This document shows positions 17,266 to 26,444 of a DNA stretch of 64,000 bases, piece by piece. The stretch's first letter is position 1. Every line of letters starts with the position of its first letter. Source of the DNA: Candidatus Latescibacterota bacterium. Its GTDB lineage: Bacteria > Latescibacterota > UBA2968. The stretch covers positions 142,450-206,449 of the forward strand of contig JAJEDY010000059.1 in assembly GCA_022821275.1 (NCBI GenBank). The letters are read 5' to 3'. Below the pieces are notes generated by a model. That model had not been told where the DNA came from, did not search any database, and was given only the letters and a program-made list of their open reading frames with translations. The translations under genes were made by a program, and so were the position numbers.

Positions 17266-17299
17266 GAAAAAAAAGGCCGATATGAATCGGCCTTTTTTT
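17266..17299. terminator. Bidirectional intrinsic terminator
   Basis: AAAAAGGCCGAT (17270-17281), a four-base loop, then ATCGGCCTTTTT (17286-17297): a 12-bp perfect stem with an A-run on the left and a T-run on the right. It can stop both the plus-strand DUF5615 transcript and the minus-strand mutS operon. Confidence 0.88.
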
Positions 17300-17314
17300 A
17301 GCGTTATGACTTTT

Positions 17315-17650
17315 TTAATAAATTTTTCGTTGCTTCACCCTGTCCCAAGAAACCCCCTCACCATTTGCAATTTGTTTTTCCGATTCGGCAATGTCGGCTA
17401 TCGTGTCGGGGTCGGCCAGAATTTCTGCGGTTTCCCGCCAGGCGTCAATCACATCATCTACACCTGAACCATTGTCCTTTGCGGCATTAGAGAGTTCCTC
17501 AAAAAATTCGTCGCATTCCGCATCGGACAGGTAACGCACCCACGGATAGATCGATAACAGGTCAGTCCGTTTGGGACTTTCTCGATCTTTGAGAGAAACC
17601 AGCAAATCGAGAATCTGTTTTGCTTCTGTCCTCAAATCAACAGTTGCCAT
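17315..17650 (-). CDS. Hypothetical small protein downstream of mutS, antitoxin-like
   Basis: 111 aa, acidic, mostly helical. The C-terminal segment ESEKQIANGEGVSWDRVKQ resembles the end of Phd/RelB-type antitoxins, in which a GxxxSWEEVK motif follows a helix. No toxin gene adjoins it on the same strand, so the resemblance may be superficial. GGAG is about 8 bases before the chosen ATG at 17650. It begins 16 bases after the mutS stop and so probably shares the mutS transcript, ending at the 17.27 kb terminator. Confidence 0.6.
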   Translation of the reverse strand: MATVDLRTEAKQILDLLVSLKDRESPKRTDLLSIYPWVRYLSDAECDEFFEELSNAAKDNGSGVDDVIDAWRETAEILADPDTIADIAESEKQIANGEGVSWDRVKQRKIY

Positions 17651-17666
17651 TTCATCTATCTCCAAA

Positions 17667-20291
17667 TCACTCTTCCAGCATCCGCTTCCATGCATCTAAT
17701 TTTACCAGCGCCTCAACGGGCGTGAGACGGGCAATGTCTAAATCGCGCAACTCAGACAGCATCGGGTGGTCCTTCTGCTCAACCTTCACTTCTGCTACCG
17801 GCGCAAACAGCGGCATCTGCCCATTCTCCTTCACGCGATCGGGTTGGGGTTTTGATCCCACCGACAGATCGTTTTGCTCCAGTCGGTTCAAAATCTCCTT
17901 TGCGCGCGCAATCATCTCTGCTGGCATCCCGGCCAAACGCGCCACCTCAATGCCATAGCTGTGGTCGCATCCCCCCGGCACCAACTTGTGTAAAAACGCA
18001 ATCGTATCGCCCGCCTCGCGCACGGCAACGCTGTAATTCACCACCCGCGGCAGCAAATCCTCCAATTCAGTCAACTCGTGATAATGCGTCGCAAACAACG
18101 TCCGCGGCTGAATCTGATCGGCATTGTGCAAATACTCCGTCATTGCCCAGGCAATGCTCAGCCCATCAAACGTACTCGTCCCGCGCCCAATCTCGTCCAA
18201 AAGCACCAAACTCTTCGGCGTCGCATTATTCAAAATATTCGCCGCCTCATTCATCTCCACCAAAAACGTACTCTCGCCCCGCGCCAGATTATCGGATGCA
18301 CCCACCCGTGTAAAAATGCGATCCACCACCCCGATACGCGCTTCGCGCGCAGGCACAAAACTGCCGACCTGTGCCAAAAGCGCAATCAACCCGGTCTGGC
18401 GCAAAATCGTCGATTTCCCCGACATATTTGGGCCAGTAATCAGCAAAATTTGATCGGCCTCGCCATCAATCGTCAGGTCATTGGGCACAAAATTACCGCC
18501 CGGAAGCAACTGCTCAACCGCGGGATGTCGGCCTTCTTTCACATCAATACGCACGCTATCATCCACCTGGGGACGCACATAATCATTGGACGACGCCACC
18601 TCGGCCAGCGTACTCAACACATCTACAGTGGCCACGGATAGCGCCGTGCGCTGAACAGGCTCCACCCAACCGGCCACCTCTTCGCGCAACGCGGCAAACA
18701 AATCGCGCTCGAGGTCCCTGGCCCGCTCATCTGCGCCCAAAATTTTCGCCTCCCAATCCTTCAACTCCGGCGTGATATACCGCTCGGCATTGACCAGCGT
18801 TTGCTTGCGCACAAAATACGCGGGCACCTTATCCTGATTGGCCTTGGTGACCTCAATATAATATCCAAATGCCTTATTATACCCCACCTTCAACGACGCG
18901 ATACCCGTTTTCTCGCGTTCATCTGCCTGCAGATTGGCGACCCAATCGCGCCCGCCCGAAGCGATTTCCCGCAATTCATCCAGTTCTTTGTGAAAACCCG
19001 TCCTGATATATCCGCCATCGCTGATCTGTGCTGGTGGATCGTCTTCAAGCGTGTGGGCAATCAAATCAATCAACTCTGTCAGATCCGGCATGCCCTGATC
19101 GCGCGCCCTCACCAGCAAATCCGCGCGAAATTCGCGCAGGGTTTCTCGCAGTGGGACAACCGCTGCCAGAGACTGCTGGAGAGCCACGAGTTCTCGCGGA
19201 TTGGCCCGATTGCAACAAATTCGGGACATCAACCGCTCCAGGTCTCCAACACGGCGCAGAGCCTCTCGCGCTTCGTCTCGACACGCCGCAGATTCGACAA
19301 ATGCTTGCACGGCATCTAAACGCGCTTCAATGCGACCAACATCTACAAGCGGCTGTGACAACCAGGTACGCAGCGTTCGCGCGCCCTGCGGCGTACACGT
19401 CTGATCTAAAACCCCAAATAATGTACCCTCACGCCGCCCCTCTTGAATGGTTGTCACCAGTTCCAGGTTGCGCTGCGTCACCAGATCCAGTTCCATCACC
19501 GACTCGGTGTGCTCCCGCGCCAATCGCGTAATATGGGATACGGCTCCCTTTTGGTTTTCGCGCAAATAACACAGCACACCGCCCGCAGCGCATATCCCAA
19601 CGGTGAGATCATCGCATCCAAAGCCCTTGAGAGACGCCACCTTGAAATGTTCCTTTAGCGCATCGTACGCATAATGCTGTCCAAAGTGCCAATCTTCTAT
19701 ATGCGTGAGCAAAGCATCCGGCATCCGCGTTTCGAACTCGGCTTCATTCTCTTTAACCCACGACTCGGGTGCCAGCACTTCTGCGGGGACCACGCGCTCC
19801 AATATCTCCCACAAATCATCTACTACGCGTTCCGATGCTCTGAACATCCCCGTTGACAAATCCGCTGTTGCCATGCCCAATTGATCGCCAGAAACAAAAA
19901 TGCCCACGAGATAATTATTGCGCTTTTGATCGAGCAAATCATCGGACATCACCGTGCCAGGCGATACGACCTGCACCACCTCGCGGCGCACCACTTTTTT
20001 GCCCTTTTGCGGCGGCTCCATCTGTTCGCAAATCGCCACCTTTTTTCCTGCTCTGATGAGTCTTGCGAGATACGTATCCAGCGCGTGATGCGGCACACCT
20101 GCCAGCGGGATGCGGTCGGCACGCCCATTATTGCGCGATGTCAACGTCAATCCCAAAAGCTGAGATGCAACAACGGCATCGTCGTAAAACGTCTCGTAAA
20201 AGTCGCCCATCCGAAACAGCAAAATCGCATCCGGATGTTGCTCCTTAAAATGCGCGTACTGTTCCATCGCTGGTGTCAATTGCGTCGCCAT
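17667..20291 (-). CDS. mutS: DNA mismatch repair protein MutS
   Basis: 874 aa, full length. The mismatch-probing Phe-x-Glu is in RMGDFYETF (Phe31, Glu33). The lever and clamp domains follow, and the ABC-type ATPase starts near residue 615 with the Walker A GPNMSGKST, then a signature-like region, Walker B LVLLDEIGRGTSTFDG and the FATHYHEL box. MutS recognises mispairs and starts repair with MutL; no mutL is in the window. It lies between a 188-aa unknown gene and a small unknown gene, with gaps of about 17 bases each side. Confidence 0.99.
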   Translation of the reverse strand: MATQLTPAMEQYAHFKEQHPDAILLFRMGDFYETFYDDAVVASQLLGLTLTSRNNGRADRIPLAGVPHHALDTYLARLIRAGKKVAICEQMEPPQKGKKVVRREVVQVVSPGTVMSDDLLDQKRNNYLVGIFVSGDQLGMATADLSTGMFRASERVVDDLWEILERVVPAEVLAPESWVKENEAEFETRMPDALLTHIEDWHFGQHYAYDALKEHFKVASLKGFGCDDLTVGICAAGGVLCYLRENQKGAVSHITRLAREHTESVMELDLVTQRNLELVTTIQEGRREGTLFGVLDQTCTPQGARTLRTWLSQPLVDVGRIEARLDAVQAFVESAACRDEAREALRRVGDLERLMSRICCNRANPRELVALQQSLAAVVPLRETLREFRADLLVRARDQGMPDLTELIDLIAHTLEDDPPAQISDGGYIRTGFHKELDELREIASGGRDWVANLQADEREKTGIASLKVGYNKAFGYYIEVTKANQDKVPAYFVRKQTLVNAERYITPELKDWEAKILGADERARDLERDLFAALREEVAGWVEPVQRTALSVATVDVLSTLAEVASSNDYVRPQVDDSVRIDVKEGRHPAVEQLLPGGNFVPNDLTIDGEADQILLITGPNMSGKSTILRQTGLIALLAQVGSFVPAREARIGVVDRIFTRVGASDNLARGESTFLVEMNEAANILNNATPKSLVLLDEIGRGTSTFDGLSIAWAMTEYLHNADQIQPRTLFATHYHELTELEDLLPRVVNYSVAVREAGDTIAFLHKLVPGGCDHSYGIEVARLAGMPAEMIARAKEILNRLEQNDLSVGSKPQPDRVKENGQMPLFAPVAEVKVEQKDHPMLSELRDLDIARLTPVEALVKLDAWKRMLEE

Positions 20292-20308
20292 CCCAAATCC
20301 TCTAAAGA

Positions 20309-20875
20309 CTATTCCCCAACCGCTTTTCGATACGAATAATCAAATAACAACTCCCATTCACACAGTTGAATCTCGCGGCAAAGCGCGTCGTGTGCGGAAC
20401 GCCCTTCGAGTGCATCGGCACACAGATCAACATAGGCACCGGCATCCCAATGGGCTTGCGTCATCAAAAACTCTGGCGCGCCGGAAACACCACCCGCAAT
20501 ACTGGCCGCCGCCTTGCACAAATCATCAAAAATGGCGTGGTTGCCCACTTTGCCAAACCAGTATTTTGAATTGGAAAAATCGGGTTCTCGGCGGTGCATG
20601 ATACCGTGCCAATAACTTCCAGTCGCCGTATGAATGCCCTGACTGATGGTGTGAGATGCATCTAAAAAGTTGTGATACAGCCACATACCAGAAATACAGG
20701 CTTGCGCCATACCTTCATCCACCACTGTTTTTCCAGCAAATGCAGACTGCACAGTCAGCGCGTCGAGCGCGCTTTTTGCCGCGGTATTCTCTTCGCCGCC
20801 ATCCAGTGGATTCAATCGCTTTTCGGAAATCAATTCCGAAAAAACATCGCCATAAGCACCTGAGTCAAAAGACAT
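20309..20875 (-). CDS. Conserved-looking hypothetical protein, 188 aa
   Basis: Not recognised. It is soluble and rich in His, Tyr, Trp and Asp. The central block [19 protein letters not shown] (with a following VGNH) is dense in His, Arg, Glu and aromatic residues and looks like an active or ligand site. A second His/Cys-containing region lies near the C-terminus ([11 protein letters not shown]). GGAG precedes the ATG at 20875. The stop is 17 bases before the mutS start, indicating one transcript. Linkage to repair is only positional. Confidence 0.65.
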   Translation of the reverse strand: MSFDSGAYGDVFSELISEKRLNPLDGGEENTAAKSALDALTVQSAFAGKTVVDEGMAQACISGMWLYHNFLDASHTISQGIHTATGSYWHGIMHRREPDFSNSKYWFGKVGNHAIFDDLCKAAASIAGGVSGAPEFLMTQAHWDAGAYVDLCADALEGRSAHDALCREIQLCEWELLFDYSYRKAVGE

Positions 20876-20962
20876 AATCTCACTCCTTTATTTTTTTGGA
20901 TAGCAATAATGACCTGTAACAAATACAAAAATTCTTTCTCATCGAATATACTCAGAATTTTG

Positions 20963-20997
20963 AAAAAAAAAAGGCCAATTCCCCCTGGGAATCGGCC
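20963..20997 (-). terminator. Intrinsic terminator after mtaB
   Basis: On the minus strand GGCC-g-ATTCCC, a short loop, GGGAAT-t-GGCC and a run of T residues (A-run at 20963-20972 on the plus strand). It ends the HNH-trpS-to-mtaB transcript about 25 bases after the mtaB stop. Confidence 0.8.
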
Positions 20998-21019
20998 CAT
21001 TCTGTCCATATTTTACAGT

Positions 21020-22375
21020 TTATACACTTTGCACCTGTAATAACTCCCGTGGGTGATGCTGTACTATTTCGCACTCAAAACCCGCCAATTCTCCGACAAC
21101 CACATCGCCTTCAATCCGCTGCAAGCGCACATCTACAATATCTTCGCACGCGGCGTCTGGGGCAGGCGCAACCACCCGGATATAATTATCGGTCAACCCC
21201 TGTAAAAGCTGCCCATTGCGGCGATTTTCAAAAAGCACGGGCAATGTGCGCCCAATAAACCGCGCTTGAAATGCCGCCACCTTTTGCTGCCCCAATTTGC
21301 GGAGTATTGCACCGCGTTGTTTTTTCACCTGAGGATCAACCTGATTTATCATGCGCGCTGCAGGCGTTTTCCCGCGAGGCGAATACGGAAATACGTGCAA
21401 ATACGTCATGGGATGATTGGCAATCAAATCGCGCGTATTTTGAAATGCCTCATCCGACTCGCCGGGGAACCCCACCATCACATCACCGCCAATGCCCACA
21501 TCGGGAATCCGATCCGCGAGTTTTTCGATCAGCGCAATATACTCCTCCCGCGTATAGGGGCGGCGCATCGCCTTCAACACGCCATTGTCACCGCTTTGCA
21601 ATGGTATGTGCAAATGTCTGCAAAATTTCTGGCTCGACGCAAAAAAGTCGATCATAGCATCGGTCACATAAGTCGCTTCAATTGAACTCACGCGAAAGCG
21701 CTCCAACCCGCTGACCTCCTCAATAGCCTCCAGCACCTGCAACAAGTCGCGCGCCTCCAAATCCACGCCGTAATCGCCAATATGCACACCCGTCAGCACC
21801 ACCTCTCGATAGCCCGCTGCCACCAATTTTTCAACCTGCAATACGGTACTCTCAAGCGTGCGACTGCGACTGCGCCCGCGCGCAAACGGAATAATGCAAA
21901 ACGAACAAAATTCATTGCATCCTTCCTGAATTTTGACAAAAGCCCGAGCGCGCCCGCCAAAATTGTAAATATCCATATCCTGAAAATCAGCCGTGCGGCT
22001 GCGCGTCACAAATGTGCGCCCCAAAGAACAGGTATTATTTACCAGATCCAGAAGTTGCGTCCGCTCCGTTGTCCCGACCACCAGATCGACTTCGGGCATT
22101 GCAGATAGGGCATCTGGATCGGTTTGTGCATAACACCCCACCGCAACCACGGTACCCGTGGGCGAAATCCGATGCGCTTTGCGCAATGCCTTGCGCGACT
22201 GCGCGTCCCCTTGACCAGTCACAGTGCATGTATTGACCACAGTAACATCTGCCAACTCGCCAAATGGCACCTCGCGATAACCCTGCGTCATAAACTGCTC
22301 GGCATACCATTGTGTGTCATAGGTATTGAGCTTACAACCCAGTGTATAAAACGCAACTGTCTTTTGATCTCGCAT
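21020..22375 (-). CDS. mtaB: tRNA t6A37 methylthiotransferase MtaB
   Basis: 451 aa radical-SAM methylthiotransferase. The N-terminal UPF0004 domain carries three cluster cysteines (TLGCKLN, NTCTVT, VGCYAQ). The radical SAM site is EGCNEFCSFCIIPFARG (CxxxCxxC), and a C-terminal TRAM domain follows (LPVLFENR onward). The TLGCKLN and IIPFARGRSRSR sequences favour MtaB (ms2t6A37 synthesis) over MiaB and RimO. ATG 22375 is preferred over 22423, which overlaps the preceding hairpin. It is the last gene of the minus-strand operon. Confidence 0.92.
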   Translation of the reverse strand: MRDQKTVAFYTLGCKLNTYDTQWYAEQFMTQGYREVPFGELADVTVVNTCTVTGQGDAQSRKALRKAHRISPTGTVVAVGCYAQTDPDALSAMPEVDLVVGTTERTQLLDLVNNTCSLGRTFVTRSRTADFQDMDIYNFGGRARAFVKIQEGCNEFCSFCIIPFARGRSRSRTLESTVLQVEKLVAAGYREVVLTGVHIGDYGVDLEARDLLQVLEAIEEVSGLERFRVSSIEATYVTDAMIDFFASSQKFCRHLHIPLQSGDNGVLKAMRRPYTREEYIALIEKLADRIPDVGIGGDVMVGFPGESDEAFQNTRDLIANHPMTYLHVFPYSPRGKTPAARMINQVDPQVKKQRGAILRKLGQQKVAAFQARFIGRTLPVLFENRRNGQLLQGLTDNYIRVVAPAPDAACEDIVDVRLQRIEGDVVVGELAGFECEIVQHHPRELLQVQSV

Positions 22376-22389
22376 AAAAATCAGCCATG

Positions 22390-22430
22390 TAAAAAAACAA
22401 AGCGTTGAGACGATATGCCCCAACGCTTTG
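22390..22430 (-). terminator. Hairpin with T-run between rpsA and mtaB
   Basis: CAAAGCGTTG (22398-22407) pairs perfectly with CAACGCTTTG (22421-22430). On the minus strand the stem is followed by seven T residues. It terminates or attenuates transcription after rpsA, so mtaB may be expressed at a lower level. Confidence 0.75.
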
Positions 22431-22456
22431 CAACCGTCAGAAAGGTCTGAGCAACC

Positions 22457-24268
22457 TCATTCCTCTTTACTGCTCTGTTCTTTATCCCCTGCTTCTACTA
22501 CCTCTTCCACTTCAGCATCAGCCGCTACCTCAGCCTCTGCTTCTACTTCGGCTACTTCATCTTCCACTGCTACTTCTGCGTCTTCTCGTTGAGGATGTGC
22601 CGCCAGAAAAGCGTCGATTTCATCTTGATCGGCATCGCGCAAACGCTCTCGCACGCTCAAGACAATTTTCTTTTGATCTTCGTCAAACTCAACAACTTTT
22701 AGCGGTATCTCGTCGCCTTCCCCGAAATATTCATCGGGACGTTGCAGATCGTCAATGCCCAGTTGAGAAACCGGCACAAATCCCTCTACATGGCCTTCGA
22801 GATCAACGACCACCCCGCGTTCGAGAATACGCGAAATATTACCCTCTACGGCATTGCCCACTGCATAAGTAACAGCCAGTGTCGCCCAGGGATTTTCAAT
22901 GGTCTGCTTGTGCCCCAGCGAGATGCGCCGCCGCTCTTTGTCGATATTGAGCACAATAACATCCAGGTCCTGGCCTTTCTTGATCACCTCGCTCGGATGG
23001 CGAATGCGCTTGGTCCAGGACATATCGGAAATATGCACCAGCCCGTCGATCCCCTCTTCGATTTCGACAAAAGCCCCAAAATTGGTCAAATTGCGCACAA
23101 TGCCCCGGAGAGGTGTACCTGAGGGGTATTTTTGATCGAGGTCTTCCCAGGGATCGGGTTGTACCTGCTTGAGACCCAGCGAAATTTTTTGCCCTTCCTG
23201 GTCAACGCGCAGGACCATAACCTCAACTTCATCGCTGATGGAGACCAGCTTCGATGGATGGCGAATATGCTGCGTCCAGGACATTTCGGAAATGTGTACC
23301 AAACCTTCAACACCTTGTTCCAACTCGACAAAAGCGCCATAATCCGTAATGCTGACAACCTTGCCTATCACCTTGCTATCAACTGGATATTTTTCCTCGA
23401 CATCTTTCCAGGGATGGTCTTGCAATTGCTTCATGCCCAGCGAAATGCGCTCGCGTTTCTCATCGTAATTGAGCACTTTAACTTCTACTTCTTCGCCAAT
23501 GGACAAGACTTCTGATGGATGCCCGACCCTGCCCCAGGCAATATCCGTAATATGCAACAACCCGTCTAAGCCGCCCAAATCGATAAATGCCCCAAAATCG
23601 GTGATATTTTTCACCGACCCCTGACGCACTTGCCCCACTTCCAGTGTGGCGAGAATCTGTTTGCGCAGCCTGGAGCGTTCTTCTTCGAGAACGACGCGAC
23701 GAGAAATGACAATATTTCGGCGATTCTTATTGAGCTTTATAATTCGGAATGGATACACATTACCGAGAAATTGATCAAAATTCTTGACCTGTTTGATGTC
23801 AATTTGGGATCCGGGCAAGAACGCATCGACGCCGAAAAGATCGACCACAATGCCACCTTTGATGCGCCGCATCAAACGACCCTCAACAATCTGATCGCTA
23901 TCATACGCGTCCTTAATGCGATCCCACACCCGCATAAAGTCAGCTTTGGTCTTGGACAGCACCACCTGGCCTTCTTGATCCTCAATGCTCTCTAAAAAAA
24001 CCTCGATTTCATCGCCCTCCTCTATAGCTGGCGGATCGCCAAACTCGGCGAGGGGAATCGCACCTTCGGACTTGAAACCGATATCTACCACCACGATGCC
24101 GTCGTGAATAGACCTCACAGTACCCACGACAATTTCACCCTGCTTGATGGTCTCTAATGTCTCTTCGTAGAGTTCCATCATTTCATTAAATTCCGCCTCG
24201 CTATATTCGCTTTCATCCAGCGCAGCCAAGGCTTCTTCAGAGGTGGGTTTAAGGGTATTAACAGCCAT
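22457..24268 (-). CDS. rpsA: 30S ribosomal protein S1
   Basis: 603 aa with six tandem S1 (OB-fold) domains; each shows the pattern G-x-V-x-xhxxxGhhV and ends in ISLGxKQ-type strands. Domains 3 to 5 contain almost identical VEGLVHISEMSW-type segments. The C-terminus is an Ala/Glu/Val-rich acidic tail of about 45 residues. S1 recruits mRNA to the 30S subunit. ATG 24268 has AAGGAA upstream; the longer frame to 24340 is unlikely. The order cmk-plsC-rpsA is widespread in bacteria. Confidence 0.97.
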   Translation of the reverse strand: MAVNTLKPTSEEALAALDESEYSEAEFNEMMELYEETLETIKQGEIVVGTVRSIHDGIVVVDIGFKSEGAIPLAEFGDPPAIEEGDEIEVFLESIEDQEGQVVLSKTKADFMRVWDRIKDAYDSDQIVEGRLMRRIKGGIVVDLFGVDAFLPGSQIDIKQVKNFDQFLGNVYPFRIIKLNKNRRNIVISRRVVLEEERSRLRKQILATLEVGQVRQGSVKNITDFGAFIDLGGLDGLLHITDIAWGRVGHPSEVLSIGEEVEVKVLNYDEKRERISLGMKQLQDHPWKDVEEKYPVDSKVIGKVVSITDYGAFVELEQGVEGLVHISEMSWTQHIRHPSKLVSISDEVEVMVLRVDQEGQKISLGLKQVQPDPWEDLDQKYPSGTPLRGIVRNLTNFGAFVEIEEGIDGLVHISDMSWTKRIRHPSEVIKKGQDLDVIVLNIDKERRRISLGHKQTIENPWATLAVTYAVGNAVEGNISRILERGVVVDLEGHVEGFVPVSQLGIDDLQRPDEYFGEGDEIPLKVVEFDEDQKKIVLSVRERLRDADQDEIDAFLAAHPQREDAEVAVEDEVAEVEAEAEVAADAEVEEVVEAGDKEQSSKEE

Positions 24269-24302
24269 ACCAGATATTTCCTTTCGCGCTAAAAAATCGC
24301 GC

Positions 24303-24335
24303 AAAAAAATAAAAAAAGAACGACGAATAACGTCG
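24303..24335 (-). terminator. Possible intrinsic terminator between plsC and rpsA
   Basis: On the minus strand CGACG, a five-base loop and CGTCG (24335-24321) are followed by a long T-rich tract. The stem is short, so termination may be partial, allowing rpsA readthrough. Confidence 0.4.
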
Positions 24336-24360
24336 ATCAAACCGTGCCGGCACCTTATGG

Positions 24361-25029
24361 TTAATTATTGTACGAAGCGGGTGCGACCGTGCCGGCTTTC
24401 CGCCGCATCCGCTTCAGAACAGCGAGATGACGCATCACTTCCCGAGTGATAAAATTGTAGGCGTCGCGACGCCTGTCGGGCAATTGTTCTGAACAACCCA
24501 AAATAGGCTTGCCAAATCGCACCTGCAACCGATCCAGCCCAACCATCGTTTTCCAGATATTGACTGTGCCCGATATATATACGGGTACCACAGGTGCCCG
24601 AGTGCGATAAACCAGCATGCCAACCCCTGAACGGGGACGCAGAAAACCGGGACGCTTATTGCGCGTGCCCTCCGGAAAAATGAGCACGGGATTACCGCCC
24701 TGCAAAGTTTTAGTCCAGGCCAAAAATGCGCTGCGGTCTCCACGGCTTCTATCAACGGGCATCGCATGCAACCTGTGAACCAGCTTTCCCAGCAACGGAA
24801 TAGGAAAGAGTTCAGCCTTAGCAAGATACCAAAGTTCGCGTCCTGCCGCAACTCCAATAATAACGGGATCGACGTAAGAACAATGGTTAGCAGCCAAAAT
24901 TAACGCACCCGACCGGGGTATGTGACGCTGTCCTTCGACCCGCAACCGAAAGAGAACAACGGCCAGCCCATAGGCCAGCCACCAGAAAAAGCGATAAAAT
25001 GTCATCGATATCATCCGTTTATCATTCAC
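24361..25029 (-). CDS. plsC: 1-acyl-sn-glycerol-3-phosphate acyltransferase
   Basis: 222 aa with an N-terminal membrane segment (about residues 10-27). The acyltransferase motifs are intact: NHCSYVD (HX4D), the FPEGTRNK box and a VVPVYISG strand. It acylates lysophosphatidic acid to phosphatidic acid at the membrane. Start 25029 overlaps the cmk stop by 4 bases. The tail is Arg/Lys-rich. This is the expected cmk neighbour. Confidence 0.92.
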   Translation of the reverse strand: MNDKRMISMTFYRFFWWLAYGLAVVLFRLRVEGQRHIPRSGALILAANHCSYVDPVIIGVAAGRELWYLAKAELFPIPLLGKLVHRLHAMPVDRSRGDRSAFLAWTKTLQGGNPVLIFPEGTRNKRPGFLRPRSGVGMLVYRTRAPVVPVYISGTVNIWKTMVGLDRLQVRFGKPILGCSEQLPDRRRDAYNFITREVMRHLAVLKRMRRKAGTVAPASYNN

Positions 25030-25709
25030 GCCCTATTTTGCCGTTGGGCAAGTGCAACAATCCGATCCACTTGTTCGGCTATTGACAATCCCGTAGTATC
25101 TATACACACGGCATCAGAGGCGGGCCAGGCGCCGCGTTGCAACTGCGTTTGTCGATCTCGGATATCCCGAATGCGAATCTCGTCTAACAGCGACTCAAAC
25201 ACAGCAGATTCACCCCTTTTTTCGAGGTCTCTCAGCCGTCGCCGCGCGCGTTCGGCGGGATCGGCAACGAGAAAAATTTTCAATTCCGCATCTGGGAAAA
25301 TAGCAGTTCCAGTATCTCGACCTTCTAAAACAATACCCCCATCTCGTCCCATGGTCCGCTGTAATGCAACGAGCACATCGCGCACCCCTGAATGGACAGC
25401 TACGCGAGACGCAGCCTGCGAAATTTCAGATGAGCGAATTGCATCGGATATATTTTTGCCATTGAGCAGGGTTTGCAACTGCCCATCTCGCGTTTCAAAT
25501 TCGATATTGAGCGCACGACACAATGCGGTTACGCCATCGGCATCATCGGGATCGACGCCCTGTTGCAGGACTGCCAATCCCACGGCGCGATACATGGCCC
25601 CGGTATCCAGATACAGGTACCCCATCTGATCTGCAACGAGCCGTGCAGTTGTACTCTTGCCAGCACCTGCCGGGCCATCAATCGCAATAACAATGCCATT
25701 TTCGCGCAT
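25026..25709 (-). CDS. cmk: Cytidylate kinase
   Basis: 227 aa. The P-loop GPAGAGKST (residues 12-20) is followed by YLDTGAMYRA (CMP binding), GRDTGTAIFPDAELK and RRRLRDL in the lid region. It phosphorylates CMP and dCMP. It starts 3 bases after the rluB stop and overlaps plsC by 4 bases. Confidence 0.97.
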   Translation of the reverse strand: MRENGIVIAIDGPAGAGKSTTARLVADQMGYLYLDTGAMYRAVGLAVLQQGVDPDDADGVTALCRALNIEFETRDGQLQTLLNGKNISDAIRSSEISQAASRVAVHSGVRDVLVALQRTMGRDGGIVLEGRDTGTAIFPDAELKIFLVADPAERARRRLRDLEKRGESAVFESLLDEIRIRDIRDRQTQLQRGAWPASDAVCIDTTGLSIAEQVDRIVALAQRQNRA

Positions 25710-25712
25710 ACA

Positions 25713-26444
25713 TTATTCCTGGTTCAACCCGACCATTTCTCGAAGCCTTTTTACTTCTGCTTGTGTCAGATGCCGCCATTGGCCTGACTCGAGGTGTCGC
25801 GTTGTGATACCCGCAAAATGCGTGCGTGTCAAAGATTGCACCCGATGTCCTGCAGCCTCGCACATCCGCTTCACCTGTCTTTTCCGTCCCTCGTGAAGCA
25901 CCAATTCCAATTCTGTCTTCCCACCCCTTGCGCGCATCACGCGAATATGTGCAGGAGCGGAAATACCATCCTTGAGCTTTATCCCTTCTCGCAATGCTGT
26001 CAATACCGCCTCACTGGGATACCCATGCACCCATGCGCGATAGACTTTTTTCACGCCATATCGCGGATGAGTCAATCGAAATGCCAGATCGCCGTCATCC
26101 ATTAACAACAAAACCCCGCGCGTATCCAGATCGAGCCGTCCGACGGGAAAAACCCGAGCATCAATGCCGCGCAACAATTTGTAAATTGTTTGGGCATGAT
26201 GCGGATCGTGCGCCGATACCAGATATCCCGGGGGTTTGTGCAATAAAATATAAGTTTGTCGATCAACCGATAGGATCGTCCGCCCATTGACACATACGCG
26301 ATCGCTATGCGGATTTAATCGCGTGCCCGGATGTGTCACAACAGCGCCATTTATTTTAACGCTGCCCGTTTGTATCAACCGGTCGCTCGCCCGCCTCGAA
26401 GCCACCCCCGCGCGAGCCAGAAACCGGTTCAGGCGCTCTGTCAT
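25713..26444 (-). CDS. Pseudouridine synthase, RluB/RsuA family
   Basis: 243 aa. An N-terminal S4 RNA-binding domain (ERLNRFLARAGVASRR) precedes the catalytic domain with GRLDLDTRGVLLL, whose first Asp of the LDLD is the nucleophile. RluB modifies U2605 of 23S rRNA; RsuA and RluE are alternatives. The ATG at 26444 has AGGAT 5 bases upstream and is the last start that keeps the S4 domain whole. This places 89 bases of overlap with the 3' end of scpB, consistent with the scpB-rluB order known in many bacteria. Confidence 0.92.
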   Translation of the reverse strand: MTERLNRFLARAGVASRRASDRLIQTGSVKINGAVVTHPGTRLNPHSDRVCVNGRTILSVDRQTYILLHKPPGYLVSAHDPHHAQTIYKLLRGIDARVFPVGRLDLDTRGVLLLMDDGDLAFRLTHPRYGVKKVYRAWVHGYPSEAVLTALREGIKLKDGISAPAHIRVMRARGGKTELELVLHEGRKRQVKRMCEAAGHRVQSLTRTHFAGITTRHLESGQWRHLTQAEVKRLREMVGLNQE

